Source: Pisolithus tinctorius
Lineage: Eukaryota > Basidiomycota > Agaricomycetes > Boletales > Pisolithaceae
Direction: 5' to 3'
Assembly: GCA_024663395.1 (NCBI GenBank)
Contig: JANFAH010000011.1
Location: 930,001 to 994,000 of the forward strand
Length of the DNA stretch: 64,000 nt
Numbering within the stretch: position 1 is the first letter of the stretch; every line of letters begins with the position of its first letter. This document shows positions 33,117 to 43,724 of the stretch, in pieces. The notes beneath the pieces were generated by a model. That model worked only from the letters and a program-made list of their open reading frames with translations, did not search any database and was not told the DNA's origin. Both the position numbers and the translations under genes were made by a program.

Positions 33117-33400
33117 ATGACTGCCATGACAAACTTACTGGTAAGCCAACCTGATCATGTAGAAGATTTCTCCATTCTAATCATTTTTCTAGGTGTCATA
33201 TGCAATGCAAATGGTCATGCAATTGATCCCAACACTCCCTCACCCCCTGTCTCTGAGAAGAGCCCTAATGACTGGGGCCCATATGGTAGCCAGCTCCAAT
33301 TTGAAACTGTGGAGTTTCTTTTCCAGAATACTGAGATGTCAGCTACTAACATTGATAGGCTTTGTGATCTATGGGGGCAGTCGCTACATACTGAGCAAGG
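33117..33400 (+). pseudogene. Plavaka-like transposon protein fragment, cut by the LTR of element A
   Basis: The frame reads FLGVICNANGHAIDPNTPSP, then NDWGPYGSQLQFETVEFLFQ, then MSATNIDRLCDLWG. This DW.P..S...FE...FL....MSA..ID.L..LW pattern is, as I recall it, typical of proteins in basidiomycete Plavaka (CACTA-related) elements. It breaks off at 33,400, where the TGTTATGACC end of a retrotransposon LTR begins. The remainder of the protein was not found on the far side of element A. Confidence 0.45.
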
Positions 33401-34330
33401 TGTTATGACCTGCTCAGGGGCCTTGCCTTTTTCACCTTTCCCCTAAGTATGTGGTCATGTGCAGTCTTGTGACTGTCATGTTGACTCTTACTTGTGTTGT
33501 TCAGGTCACATCATACTACTCTGCACATCCATGGAATACACCTTCGGACTCCAACAGTCTGTATGGCAACCTGTCATGCCCATGTTCAACTGCAGGTTGA
33601 TCCCATCTCCCCTTGATGGTTACCCATCTTCACATATATGTTTCTCTTCCATCAATTGACTGATCATCACTATCCTTGCCCCTTGCTGCAGATGCCTTTG
33701 ATCCATTGCTGGTTTGGCCTCTACCCCACTGTCATTCTGACTCAGGTATTACATATGTTTCATCTTTGCACAGTCTGCAGTCTGATGCTGTGGCCTTTAT
33801 ACTTATTTGACTTGTGTAGCAACAGTTACACATAGTCTACTAGAACATATATAAACCTAGGATACCAAGCCATGTATCTTTAGTTTATTTCTACCTTGCA
33901 ATACACCTCATAAAACCTACCCTCATTTGCCCCCACAAATCCAGGATATCCTTCAGGTCAAAGGATAGGTAGAGATCTCTCACAGGCTCTAGTGAAGCAT
34001 ACCATTAGGGGTTATGACAAGTTCAGCCCATAGGTGTCCTCTTGCTATTTGTGCATAGTCCATTTGATGAAGTCACCCTGCTCAAGTGTAACAGAAGAAA
34101 TAAACTCTGTCACTTTCAGGAGTTAATGATCTCTTCATGTAAAGTCATTTCCTCTGGTCGGTTGGCATGCTAGCAAAAACAAACCGATGTCCTTCAAGCA
34201 TTGTACAAAGACCTTCCTCTTCATGAAAGAAGTCTTTGTACTGGAACAACATCCTGCTTACCTTAATCAAATCCATCGGTCAACAGGTAGTCACTAGACT
34301 ATAAATCCTCCCTAGACCAAACCTTTGGTT
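33401..34330 (+). repeat. Left LTR of element A (right limit approximate)
   Basis: It starts TGTTATGACC and contains a TATATAAACC-like box at about 33,848. The 3' boundary and primer-binding site were not identified, because the right LTR diverges after 120 bp. Confidence 0.5.
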
Positions 34331-34391
34331 GCACAGGTAGACACTTGTGTCATAAACCCTCACTGCAGCTTCATTCCCACTTTTCATCAAA

Positions 34392-35498
34392 GTGTCTAAC
34401 TCTTCTAAACAACCAGCAGTACCTCCTCACCGAGGATTGTTTAGTCAACAAGGACTCGGAGTCAACCCACCACTCCCCACACCTCATTCCACAACCAACC
34501 CCATGGTTGCATTCCTTTCTAGGTTCTGCAAAACAGAAGTAGTACAAAGTTCTGCAGAAGACGATTCAGCAAGTGAATCTATGGATCTCGGATTGGTACT
34601 TGATGACACAGATCAAACAGTAGGTTTATCAGATCAGCCTGGCAACATGTCATCAAAACCCAAAATGGAAGTTAGCCATGGAGAGTCCAAGCCAGAAATG
34701 CCCAGGTCCTCATCTGGAAGCTATACTTACACCATCAATCAGATCTTGGATCTAATCAATGCCACTAAGGAAGAAGCTGTGCATATGGCACAGGCCAGGG
34801 ATCCTTGTATGGGTGTAACCCCATTGGCAGAAGCACTAGCCTGTTGGTACTGCCGAGAGTTCAGTAAATCCCCAGAGTTCCCCTCAGTTGGGAACAGTAA
34901 GGATTGAACTGAAGGAATGGAAGGCAGTATGCACCACATATCCAAGCCCAATGGAGGCAAGGAGTTCAATATCAATTGCCCAAATGAGTACAACAGTAGC
35001 CATAAGGCATTACAGCAATGGGTAATGCAGGTCATCAGGTATCTCTTGCTTAACTCACACATCTATGAAACAAATCATCAAAAGGTCATGTTTGCCCTTA
35101 TGTTCATGACAAAGGGAGCAGCTGCTTCATTCACAGAAAATTATCAGAACAAGCACAACATAGGTGGCTACATCATTTACCATGACATGTTTGAAGCATT
35201 CATTGAAAGGCTCAAGGCAACATCCAAATCCAGAGATCAAACCACTCTTGCCATCCTAAGGCTGTCATCAGTGACACAAGGAAAGCTTGAGTTGGAAGAA
35301 TACATTGCCAAGTTTATGGGACTGGTAAATAAAGTCAGACTTAGGGAAGACTCCCATGAGGGAGGCATCTTCTTTGGGAAAGGCTTGTCCTATGAATACC
35401 AGATGAGCGCTGTCTACCATCAGGGAATGGATTGTATCCACAGGAGAAGCATGTATGGCTATTGCCATGTGTTGGATCTTAGAAGGAAAAGATACTGA
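34392..35498 (+). pseudogene. Element A gag
   Basis: Two successive frames are separated by one TGA at 34,905: a Ser/Pro-rich N-terminal part, then a capsid-like part (EFNINCPNEYNSSHKALQQW, GYIIYHDMFEAFIERLKATS, LELEEYIAKFMGLVNKVRLR). The zinc-knuckle region follows at about 35,599-35,645 as CYNCDQVSHYKNKY, in which the last Cys of the CCHC pattern is replaced by Tyr. Confidence 0.7.
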
Positions 35499-35819
35499 TC
35501 ACAATTGAAGGCAGTACATCCAGTACAAAAATAACTCCCATGACCCCAATGCCATGGACATCAACAAAAGAAGAAGAACCCATATGCATTGAGCAGATGT
35601 AAAATGCTACAACTGTGACCAGGTCAGTCATTACAAGAACAAGTACACTAACCCAGTGAAAGCTTCTGGAAAACAGATGAAGCCTGGGGTATGTGTCATG
35701 GTCGCCTATGATGACAGATCAACAATGGATCCAAAAGAAGAAACCCAGATCAGAGAAGGAGTTGAAAAGGGTTTTTAAAGAGGACTGCTGAACTGCTTGC
35801 TACAGTAAGTCCTTCTCGA

Positions 35820-36310
35820 ATCTTGTCTGCTAAATGTACTTTTATAGAGGTGGAATCCGATATGCATTACATATCCCCACTCAGAAGAATTGAACTACAA
35901 GATTACAATGCAAGTATTGTCAGCTGCATCAATTCTGGTGCAGAAGCCTTGCTCGTCTCAGAGTGAGTGGTAAAGAAACTTGGTATCAAAATGTATATGG
36001 TACAAGATCCCTTCCCAACAACTTCATTTATGGGAAAGGATAATGAGATCATCTGAAGAAGGTAACTTTGAAAGTACTAATTAAAAACAGAAGTGTTCAT
36101 GTAAAAGCTTTCATCGGTCCCTTGGTCAGAAAAGAAGATCTGTTGTTAGGAATGCCCTTCCTACATGAATACAAGCCTCGCATGAATTGGGTAACTGGAA
36201 GAATCGACTGCTGGGATGACCAGGAACCAGCAATCCAGAAAACTACTCTGTCTACTGAATTGGAAGCAGCCACTTCAGTAGGAAAGGAAGGGGTTAAGTT
36301 ACCAAGTTGA
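35820..36310 (+). pseudogene. Element A protease region
   Basis: The catalytic D-S-G of a retroviral-type aspartic protease appears as N-S-G (CINSGAEALLVSE), so the catalytic Asp is lost. The flap and end region LLLGMPFLHEYKPRMNWVTG is well kept. TGA stops interrupt it near 35,963 and 36,053. Confidence 0.65.
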
Positions 36311-36479
36311 TATTCTTGCTTCACAAAGGTTTTTGCAGAAGATGACATCCCTCTCCCACATCATAGAAAGGACCTAGACCATGAAATCCACCTTAAAGAT
36401 GGGTTCAAGCCCAAGTGGTCTTCAGTGTATCCAATGGCCCCTGACAAACTCAAGGTACTCAATGAGTTCATCACAGAAA

Positions 36480-37700
36480 ACCTCGCATGCAGGAAAATAT
36501 GACCCTCCACCTTGCCTCAAGTGGCTCCAGTGTTCTTCATGGCTAAGAAGGACAGCAAGAAACACTTAATACAAGACTATTGCTACTTGAACTTGTGGAC
36601 TATTCTGGATGCACATCCTCTGCCTAACATGCAGTCTCTCTTTGACGAGTTGGTTGAATCTTGTTACTATGCAAAATTTGACATCAGATGGGGGTTTACC
36701 AACCTCTGGGTTAAAGAGGGTGACAAGTGGAAAGGAGCTTTTGTCACACCTTGAGGGCTTTTCAAGCCTATGGTGATGTTCTTTGGACAGTGTAACTCAC
36801 CACCAACCTTCCAAAGGTATATGGACCAAACTTTTGACAAACAAAGAGGAAAGCAGGTTGGTTACATGGACAATGTCATTGTCCATGCCAAGACTTTGGA
36901 AGAACTTTGCAAATGGGTTGAAGAATTCCTTGAGATTGCCCAAAAAGAAAACTTACAGTTAAAAATCAGCAAGTGTGTCTTCAAAGCTGAAGAAGTCAAG
37001 TTTCTCAGAATGATTATTGGTAAAGGAAGGATTGAAACTTCTCCAACAAAAATGGATGCTATTGCATCATGGGAAGCTCCTACTGATATCACTGGAGTTT
37101 GCAGATTCCTTGGGTTCTGCAACTTCTACCAAAAATTCATCCCCTCCTTCTCAAGCATCACATGACCCTTGCATGATCTTACCAAAAAGGGAGTCCCTTA
37201 CAAATGGACAGTTGAGAGAGCTGTGGCCTTCAAGAAATTGAAGGGCCTGCTTTGTTCCTCACTGGTTCTACAGATCCCAGACTTCACAAAACTGTTTGGT
37301 CTCTTTATGGATGCATCAAAACTCAGAACTGGTGTGGTACTTGCACAGAAAAGCAAAGACGAAGAATGGCATGGATGCTGTTACCTCTTGCAGTCCCTGG
37401 TTGGCACTGAGCAGTGTTACCAAGTCTATGATTTGGAAATGCTTGCAGTCATCTGGGCACTTAAGGCTTTTTGCCCATACCTGCTCTCCCTGGTTGAAAC
37501 AACAGTGGTCTTTACTGACCATGAGAATCTTGAATATTACAGGGAGCCACAGCAGCTCACCACCTGACAAGCAAGATGGGCTGCAACAATTCAGTTGTAC
37601 CCCATCAAGTTCTCATGGCAAGCTGGATGTTTACAGGTCCCAGCTGATGCATTGTCACACAAAGGTTTGTTGGAAGAACCTCTGGCCATTGCCACCATAC
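36480..37700 (+). pseudogene. Element A reverse transcriptase and RNase H
   Basis: The frame includes PVFFMAKKDSKKHLIQDYCY, YAKFDIRWGFTNLWVKEGDK, GQCNSPPTFQRYMDQTF and the catalytic box as YMDN instead of Y-x-D-D. RNase H follows (LFGLFMDASKLRTGVVLAQK, YDLEMLAVIWALKAF, FTDHENLEYY). TGA stops lie near 36,752, 37,163 and 37,565, each at a position where related elements have Arg or similar, fitting CGA to TGA change. Confidence 0.75.
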
Positions 37701-38113
37701 TCCCCAAGTCCTTGTGGCTTGAGAGGGGGGTGAACTCCCATCTTTTGCATGTTTCACACCTCCTGTTGCCAGTCTTATTGGTCACTGCTGCCCAAAAACT
37801 CAAGAAAAACAACCATTGCCACCAAAAACAAAAAAATAATGAAGAAAAGAAGTCGACCTGCCCATGTGAGGACAAAGCCAAAGAGGTCAAAAAACCAAAA
37901 GAAACCCCCATAGCTTGCCCAGTTGAGGAACCAGTCAAAGGAGCATGAGGAGTCTTCACTATTTCTGTGGATCTGTACAAACACATCATGAATGACACAC
38001 CAAAGGACTTGTCAGGCCTGGAACCATCATCAAATGTAGAGGTTCAGAATGATGGAACCAAGATCTATGGAACAGACTGGCTGTAAATCCCTTCCACACA
38101 ATGAAGGCACTGC

Positions 38114-38820
38114 ATGGGGTTGTATCACAATCATGAAAGTGCAGGCCATCCAGGAACAAAAGCAATGATAGCCAAAATGAAACAAGAAGTCTATTGGGAA
38201 GGTATGAGTGCTGATATCAAGAAGTATGTCACTGGCTGTCCTGTCTGTCAAACGATGAAGGTTGTGACACATCCCCCATGTCCACCCCTGACACCACATG
38301 ACATCCCTAAGTCACCATTCCCCTTCCAACAGATCCCGATGGATCTGATCACAGATCTACCCATATCTGGATCACTCAAATATGATTCTATACTCACAGT
38401 TGTTGATCAAGGATTGACAAAAGTGGCACTGTTTATCCCATGCCACAAAATGATTGATTTGGAAGGCATCACCATGCTCTTCCATCGTTTCATCTATTCT
38501 CAGTTCAGCATTCCTGAATCAGTAATCTCAGATTGAGGACCACAGTTCATGTCTGCATTCACTCGCAAACTCTACAAAGCTATCAGAGTACAAGTAAAGC
38601 TTTCAAGTGGATATCATCCTCAGACCAATGGAGAAAGCAAGTGTGTCAACCAGGAAGTTGAAGGGTACTTGTGCATGTACTGTGCAGAAACCCCTAACTC
38701 TTGGGCTGCTAAGCTTCTGAGTGCTGAGTTTGCACATAACTCTCAGATCCACTTGGTCCATAAACAAACCCCATTTTCCCTGATCCTTGGATATGATCCC
38801 TCTCCATACCCTGAGAAATG
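38114..38820 (+). pseudogene. Element A integrase core
   Basis: An HHCC-type N terminus (YHNHESAGHPGTKAMI, CPVCQTM) is followed by a core with DLITDLPISGSLKYDSIL, the second Asp in SVISD, and the Glu in HPQTNGESKCVNQEVEGY. A TGA follows SVISD at 38,536, where related elements have Arg-Gly-Pro. Confidence 0.75.
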
Positions 38821-39016
38821 AGTAACCCTGGTTCCATCCATAGATGAAAGACTGGAATGGCTCGCATCAAACCATGATACTGCGGTTCTTGCCCACAAGG
38901 CCACCCAGGAACTGATGAAAAGGCGAAGCAAAGGCAGTTACATTGTGCTGAAGGTTGGAGATTGAGTTCTCCTTGATATCAAGAACCTCCACATCAAAAA
39001 CCAATGCAACAAGATC

Positions 39017-39388
39017 ATGCCCAGACATCTTGGACCTTTTGCTGTCACTGCCATCATCAGCCCTGTCATGTTCTGTTTGGACCTTCCCTCAAGTTGGAAG
39101 GTTCATCCCATGTTCCATGCCTCTCAGATCTTTCTGTATGTGGAAACCAAGGAGTATGGGTTTTCCCCTGTGCAGCCCTTGCCTGAGCTCGTTGATGATG
39201 AGATCGAATGGGAAGTAGAGATGATCATCAATCACAAACAAGATGGTCGTCATGGTGAGTGTAGCGACCTGGTCAAGTGGAAAGGGTTCCCCCATTTGTC
39301 TAACTCTTGGGAACCTGAGAAAAATATAAAAGACCATGCTGAAGAGGTGCTAGACCAGTACAAACTTGCCTGCCATCTCAAAACTTGA
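39017..39388 (+). pseudogene. Element A integrase C terminus with chromodomain
   Basis: This region ends pol with a chromodomain (EVEMIINHKQ, DLVKWKGFPHLSNSWEPEKN), the hallmark of chromoviruses, which target heterochromatin. The frame closes with TGA at 39,386-39,388. Confidence 0.8.
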
Positions 39389-40557
39389 TGGATTCCCCTG
39401 GCTCCATAAACACTGAAAACAACTATGCCAACCTCGCTGAATCTGTTTACTACACTGATGATGAGCCCACAACTGCAGATGGCTATCCCTGCAGTGTGGA
39501 CTGCACATTCTCTCCTCCCCTTTCACAGGTCAGAGGATGTTCTGATACAACAGAGGTCATCAACTATAGTCACCCCTTTGACTCCTTCAAGGTATGCTGT
39601 GTCCCCATTGAGCCTCAGCTCCAGGGACCAGGTGTCCCCAGACAAATGAAGAAGAATAAAGGAAAGGCTAAGGATGATGCTGATCACACAGCAACCGCTT
39701 CCACACCCTCTGCCAGTGCTGGTAAAACCTGTGTCAAGTCCCCTTCCCCTTTCCCCAAACTCAATGACAGTGATAGGCTCGCCTATGAGCTTCTCTCTGC
39801 AGTTGCCTCCTCAAGGGCTCATAAGCCGAGATTATCAATCTCAGCAAGTGACTTCCTTGATGTGGTTTGGTTGCTTACAAACTATGATGAGGGGGACCAC
39901 CTTGATGGGTGCTCACCAGAACAAGTCAACTATCTATGGATGTTGTCTAAGGTCTACAGAGCATCAGACCTGACTGCCACTGCTGTTGCTCCATTGTGGG
40001 TTTGCAATATGATGGAAGATAAACTGCTTGTCAACCAACTGTTGGTGGGGGTACTGGAGCAGTCTTCCCAGGAGGAACAGGAAGCTGTCATGAATGCCAC
40101 TTACCATCTCTTCTATGATCATCAACCCCAGAATGCCACCAGGTTTCCCTTCCATCAAATTCAAAGCCATCTTGTCAAACAACCAGAGATTCCTGTCATA
40201 AAAATAGAAAAAGAAGACGAAATAATAGATTGGAGTCCCCTGGTTGAAAGTCTTGATAAAGGCAAGCTTTTTAAGCAAACAGCGGTTATACTAAATGGCA
40301 TTACCTCTACCCATGATCACCAAAGCAACTGGGAGGCCTTCCTCCATAATGTGGCTTGGAGAGGAGCTGATGAACATTTATACAATGCCATCCACTCAAC
40401 CAAACCTCTCCCCCGAGAGTCCTTTGTACCCCTCCCCAATGAAACTCTCCAATACTATCTCAGAGGATGCACTGCCATCCCCAATGAGCATGTGTTACAA
40501 CCCTATGCCTGCTACCAGTGCTACAAGATTGGTCACTGGTCCTGCCATAATGGATGA
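39388..40557 (+). CDS. Element A third ORF, 389 aa, start overlapping the pol stop
   Basis: The ATG at 39,388 overlaps the pol stop as TGATG. The frame stays open for 389 codons although pol in the same element has at least eight stops. The protein starts MDSPGSINTENNYANLAES. It has a Lys-rich stretch (RQMKKNKGKAKDDADH) and a globular-looking middle (LAYELLSAVASSRAHKPRLS, VNYLWMLSKVYRASDLTATA). It ends in a short CYQCYKIGHWSC motif that looks like a degenerate nucleic-acid-binding zinc knuckle (C-x2-C-x4-H-x2-C). A G-rich polypurine tract and the right LTR follow 110-130 bp later. I recognise no known domain. It could be a displaced gag-like protein or an acquired accessory factor. Confidence 0.7.
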   Translation: MDSPGSINTENNYANLAESVYYTDDEPTTADGYPCSVDCTFSPPLSQVRGCSDTTEVINYSHPFDSFKVCCVPIEPQLQGPGVPRQMKKNKGKAKDDADHTATASTPSASAGKTCVKSPSPFPKLNDSDRLAYELLSAVASSRAHKPRLSISASDFLDVVWLLTNYDEGDHLDGCSPEQVNYLWMLSKVYRASDLTATAVAPLWVCNMMEDKLLVNQLLVGVLEQSSQEEQEAVMNATYHLFYDHQPQNATRFPFHQIQSHLVKQPEIPVIKIEKEDEIIDWSPLVESLDKGKLFKQTAVILNGITSTHDHQSNWEAFLHNVAWRGADEHLYNAIHSTKPLPRESFVPLPNETLQYYLRGCTAIPNEHVLQPYACYQCYKIGHWSCHNG

Positions 40558-40667
40558 GGGTCTTGGTGGATGCCATCCAATGACCAGAATGAACCCACCT
40601 CACCGTCCCCACCCTTGCATTGCCATTTCTCTCACTCTGGAACCTCGTCCTCTACAAGGGACCATAG

Positions 40668-40685
40668 AGCTTGAGAGGGGGGTGA
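40668..40685 (+). other. Probable polypurine tract of element A
   Basis: GAGCTTGAGAGGGGGGTGA directly precedes the TGTTACAACC start of the right LTR. Confidence 0.6.
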
Positions 40686-40808
40686 TGTTACAACCTGCGA
40701 AGGGGCCTTGCCTTTTTTGCCTTTCCCCTAAGTACATGGTCATGTGCAGTCTTGTGACCATTGTGTTGACTCTTACTTGCATTGTTTGGTCATGTTTTAC
40801 TACTCCAC
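40686..40808 (+). repeat. Right LTR of element A, first 120 bp
   Basis: This matches the left LTR start from 33,401 with scattered transitions. Beyond 40,808 the two differ. The sequence there is the segment found inverted at 29.4-29.6 kb. Confidence 0.7.
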
Positions 40809-41009
40809 ACTGTCACACACCAAAGGTGTTTGGTGAGGTGGACATGGACATAGCTGATGAATGGAGATGAAGACCATAGCCCTCATGTGAGGAAGGACAG
40901 CCAGAAATGCCAGCAGTCATCCCTTGCACAAGAACAAGTCATCAATGCCAAAGAAAAGAAAAGGAGAAAGCGAGTTAAGCGCTGGTTAAAAGTCTTAAGT
41001 GCCTGTGTA

Positions 41010-41309
41010 CAGTGTCGAGAATGCGATCCAGAGTTACGGTAGCATCTCGGAGTTTCACCCAGAGGGCTCGGAATTGTTCCCTGACCCTCGGAATTAAATT
41101 CCGATGTCAATGCGCTTACTAATTATGGTACTATAAATTTTCCACACCGTTCTTTTCCACCTCAGTGACTACTTCGTACACTGAGGTGAGTATAGCTAGA
41201 TTCCCACTCATTTACTTGGTACTGACATAGTGTAGAAACTCATACCTTCGTTAGGTACTAATAAAGTGACTACTTCGTACACTGAGAAACTCATACCTTC
41301 ATTATACAG
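41010..41309. repeat. CpG-containing LTR-like or unique segment with short internal direct repeats
   Basis: GTGACTACTTCGTACACTGAG occurs twice (about 41,164 and 41,269) and GAAACTCATACCTTC occurs twice (about 41,236 and 41,286). A TATAAATTTTCC box lies near 41,130. Unlike the sequence to its left it keeps several CpG sites. Its origin is unclear. Confidence 0.5.
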
Positions 41310-41965
41310 TGTAGGAAAAGTCCAAGTAGCTGTATAATATGAGCTAGATGGCTTAGATAACAACAATAAAAAATGAAGGGAATGAATTGTTTGTCCCAAG
41401 GGATTCTGGACTGTCAGGACTAGAAGGTGGAACCCAGCGCATTGTAGTGGTAGTGATTCATGACATGCGCAGCATGGTCTGCAGAGTAGTACTGGCGATG
41501 CAAGTGGTGTGAGTGGTATATGTAGTTTGTGCATGGCAGAATGCGAGGCGTGTGGTGTAGACAAAGTGTAAAGGAAATTCGTGGTGACCTTCCGAGTGCC
41601 CAAAAGGTCCTATTCTGTACCTAAGTACAGTGCTTTATAGTCCGGGCAAACCCAGAACCTAAGTAAGACAGGGTACAGTAAAGGAAAGCCGTGCGACAGC
41701 GCATGCACAGAAGACAGGCCAAAACAGAGGCCGAGGGTATACTACAAGCACTAAAGGAATAGAGACCATGATAAGAGAAAGAGTCTGAGGAAAAACAAAG
41801 ACCAGAGCACAGCAGCCATGGGTATAGCACTGCACAAGAGGGAGCAAGGGCATGGGAAGGTAGCGCATGAACAATGGTGAATGTGAGAGGGGAGCAGATG
41901 TAACAGTAGTCACAGAATGGTTAATGATAGGGGCTCATGCATCCAGGGAATGCGGATTCCTTACA
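41310..41965 (-). repeat. 3' LTR of element C (656 bp)
   Basis: On the minus strand it starts TGTAAGGAATCCGCATTCCC and ends CTTTTCCTACA. The solo copy at 57,649-58,662 aligns along its whole length once the 349-bp insert is removed. Confidence 0.85.
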
Positions 41966-41967
41966 CC

Positions 41968-42361
41968 TGTTACAATATGTACTCTTTTCCTTTCTTCTCT
42001 TTTCTTTTTGTCTTATCTAATCTTTTTGTCTTATCTTATCTCTTGATCTCAGTCCGACCTCTGGCCTAGACCTTACCTCACCTTTACCATGCCTTCCCCT
42101 TCTAGTACGTTCCGCTCCACTATGATATCATCATGACATCACTATGATGTCATGGACCTCGTGCACACCTCGCTGGTGCCTCATGTACTATAGTATAAGT
42201 ACTGTTGCTCAATTGCCCAACTAGCTCTAAGCTAGTTCATTTGGGTCTACGAGTCCTAAGTCCGCCTGCTTCTAAGCCATTCTCCCCTCTTTCTCTCTTT
42301 TCTTCTTTGTTGGTTCTTGGTGCGAGCCTACAACAAACCCTGTTGTTTAGGTCTCGTCACA
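41968..42361 (+). repeat. 5' LTR of B1 (L1)
   Basis: 394 bp, TG...CA ends, with a TATAGTATAAGTACT box near 42,189. Confidence 0.9.
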
Positions 42362-42668
42362 CTTGAACTAGCTTTTACTCGTTGTACCCTCATGCTGTTC
42401 TTCACCATTCCTCATTTCCTTCGTGAAGGCTCGTGGGTGTACTCACCAAGTCCCCCAGCCTCAGAACCCGACCCCAATCTCTTTGTCCCATACATCCCTG
42501 AGCGTTGCTTGCTCACCCCGCTCTTCGACCACAACCTCTACTCCCTTCCACCTCCCCCCTCTTACCCCTTCTCCATTGAATCCATCTTCCCCTGTTCGCT
42601 CCCCGCTGAACCACAGTGACCCTGTTACAACCTCTGTCCCTGTCAAACACTAAAACATCCAGATCGCT

Positions 42669-43724
42669 ATGGAAGGCATCCAGGACCAGCTCACCAACCT
42701 CTGCGACACTCTTGATGCTCTTCGAGAGGAAAACTACAGACTAAGCAACGAGCTAAGAGATGCTCAAGGAACGATCGTGACCATCAAAGGTCAACATAAC
42801 CAGTGGAATGCCCTCCCTGCAGATGTAATCCAGAGGAGGATAGAAGTGATGGCCAACCCAGGTCAGTACGCCAGTGATCGTGCTAAGTTTTCTGAATGGT
42901 GGGTAAAGATGAAGGTATGGGTTGTGCAGAACAGGACCGCCCTACCAACCACCCAGGACAAGTGTACTGCGGTATGGTCCTGCATGACAGGCCCTGTAGC
43001 TGGAAGATTCGCTCAGGCCAAGTTCTCCCTTGCCATCATTACTGGGGTATGGCCTGATATGGCCGAAATGATCGAGGATATTGACAGGTTCTTCGCCCCT
43101 CAAATGGATGTTGAATGGGCAAAAGCTCAGATGCGCACGATGCGCCAGGGAAACTCTCACTATGAGGAGTTTTATGCAAAGTTCGAATCCCTAAAGGTTC
43201 AGGGACGAGTTACTGATGAAACCGCCAGCTTCCTGCTGGAAAACGCTGTCCACCCTGCCATTGTAAAAGAGGCCCTAAGGAGGGGATATACCCAGGGTAA
43301 TTACCTTCAAATGACAGTCGCATTCTGAGAAGCTGCCCTTGCTAGGGATCGTTTCAAGCTACTCTATAATCACTATCCCAATGAACCCGCCCCCTGTTCC
43401 CCCTATAACCGCCCTTCGTACTCTTCCCATTTCACTCCTACCAGTACTCAACCCGGTCGAGGCGCTCCCATGGAAATTGGCGCTGCTTGCTTCCCTCCTC
43501 ACCCCGTCCCTTCCCACATCAAGTGCTTCGACTGCCAAGGGAATCACTACAAGCAAGATTGCCCTCGTACTAAAGGAAAGGGTCCCGTTAGACCCAGCAT
43601 ACAAGAGGCAACACAGGAGGCACAAGAAACCGCCCTCCGTCAAATGTCATTTGAGGAAATGCAGGCCTTCTTCTACAATAAACAAATCAATGAGATGAAA
43701 GGTCAGGGAAAAGAGTTCAGCTAG
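42669..43724 (+). pseudogene. B1 gag
   Basis: Gag starts MEGIQDQLTNLCDTLDALRE with a coiled-coil-like region. It continues through a capsid (WWVKMKVWVVQNRTALPTT, AKFESLKVQGRVTDETASFL) to a zinc knuckle CFDCQGNHYKQDC (C-x2-C-x3-H-x4-C) near 43,525. One TGA at 43,326 replaces the CGA seen in B2. The natural stop TAG at 43,722 is shared with B2. Confidence 0.8.
43706..43712 (+). promoter_or_regulatory. Candidate -1 ribosomal frameshift heptamer in B1
   Basis: CAG GGA AAA in the gag frame gives the slippery heptamer G_GGA_AAA in correct phase, 16 bases before the gag stop. The -1 frame from here is open into protease. The same site is present in B2. Confidence 0.6.

Larger units (their letters stand above)
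33401..41010 (+). mobile_element. Element A: degenerate Ty3/gypsy chromovirus with a third ORF
   Basis: Two direct terminal copies begin TGTTATGACCTGCTCAGGGG (33,401) and TGTTACAACCTGCGAAGGGG (40,686) and are alike for about 120 bp. Between them lie gag, protease, reverse transcriptase, RNase H, integrase, chromodomain and a further ORF, all in the plus direction. Homology between the two terminal copies stops near 33,520 and 40,808, so one of them is rearranged and the outer limits are uncertain. Almost every internal stop in pol is TGA. The element is dead as an autonomous unit. Confidence 0.8.

Noticed and set aside
37595..37998. Independent genes on either strand between element A RNase H and integrase
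   Set aside because: The plus frame is the continuation of pol (PADALSHKGLLEE), and the minus frame is its shadow with low-complexity hydrophobic translation.
42317..42619. Separate 100-aa gene just inside the B1 LTR (also at 46,514 in B2)
   Set aside because: It starts within the LTR and lies in the gag leader of both copies. More likely untranslated leader than an independent gene.
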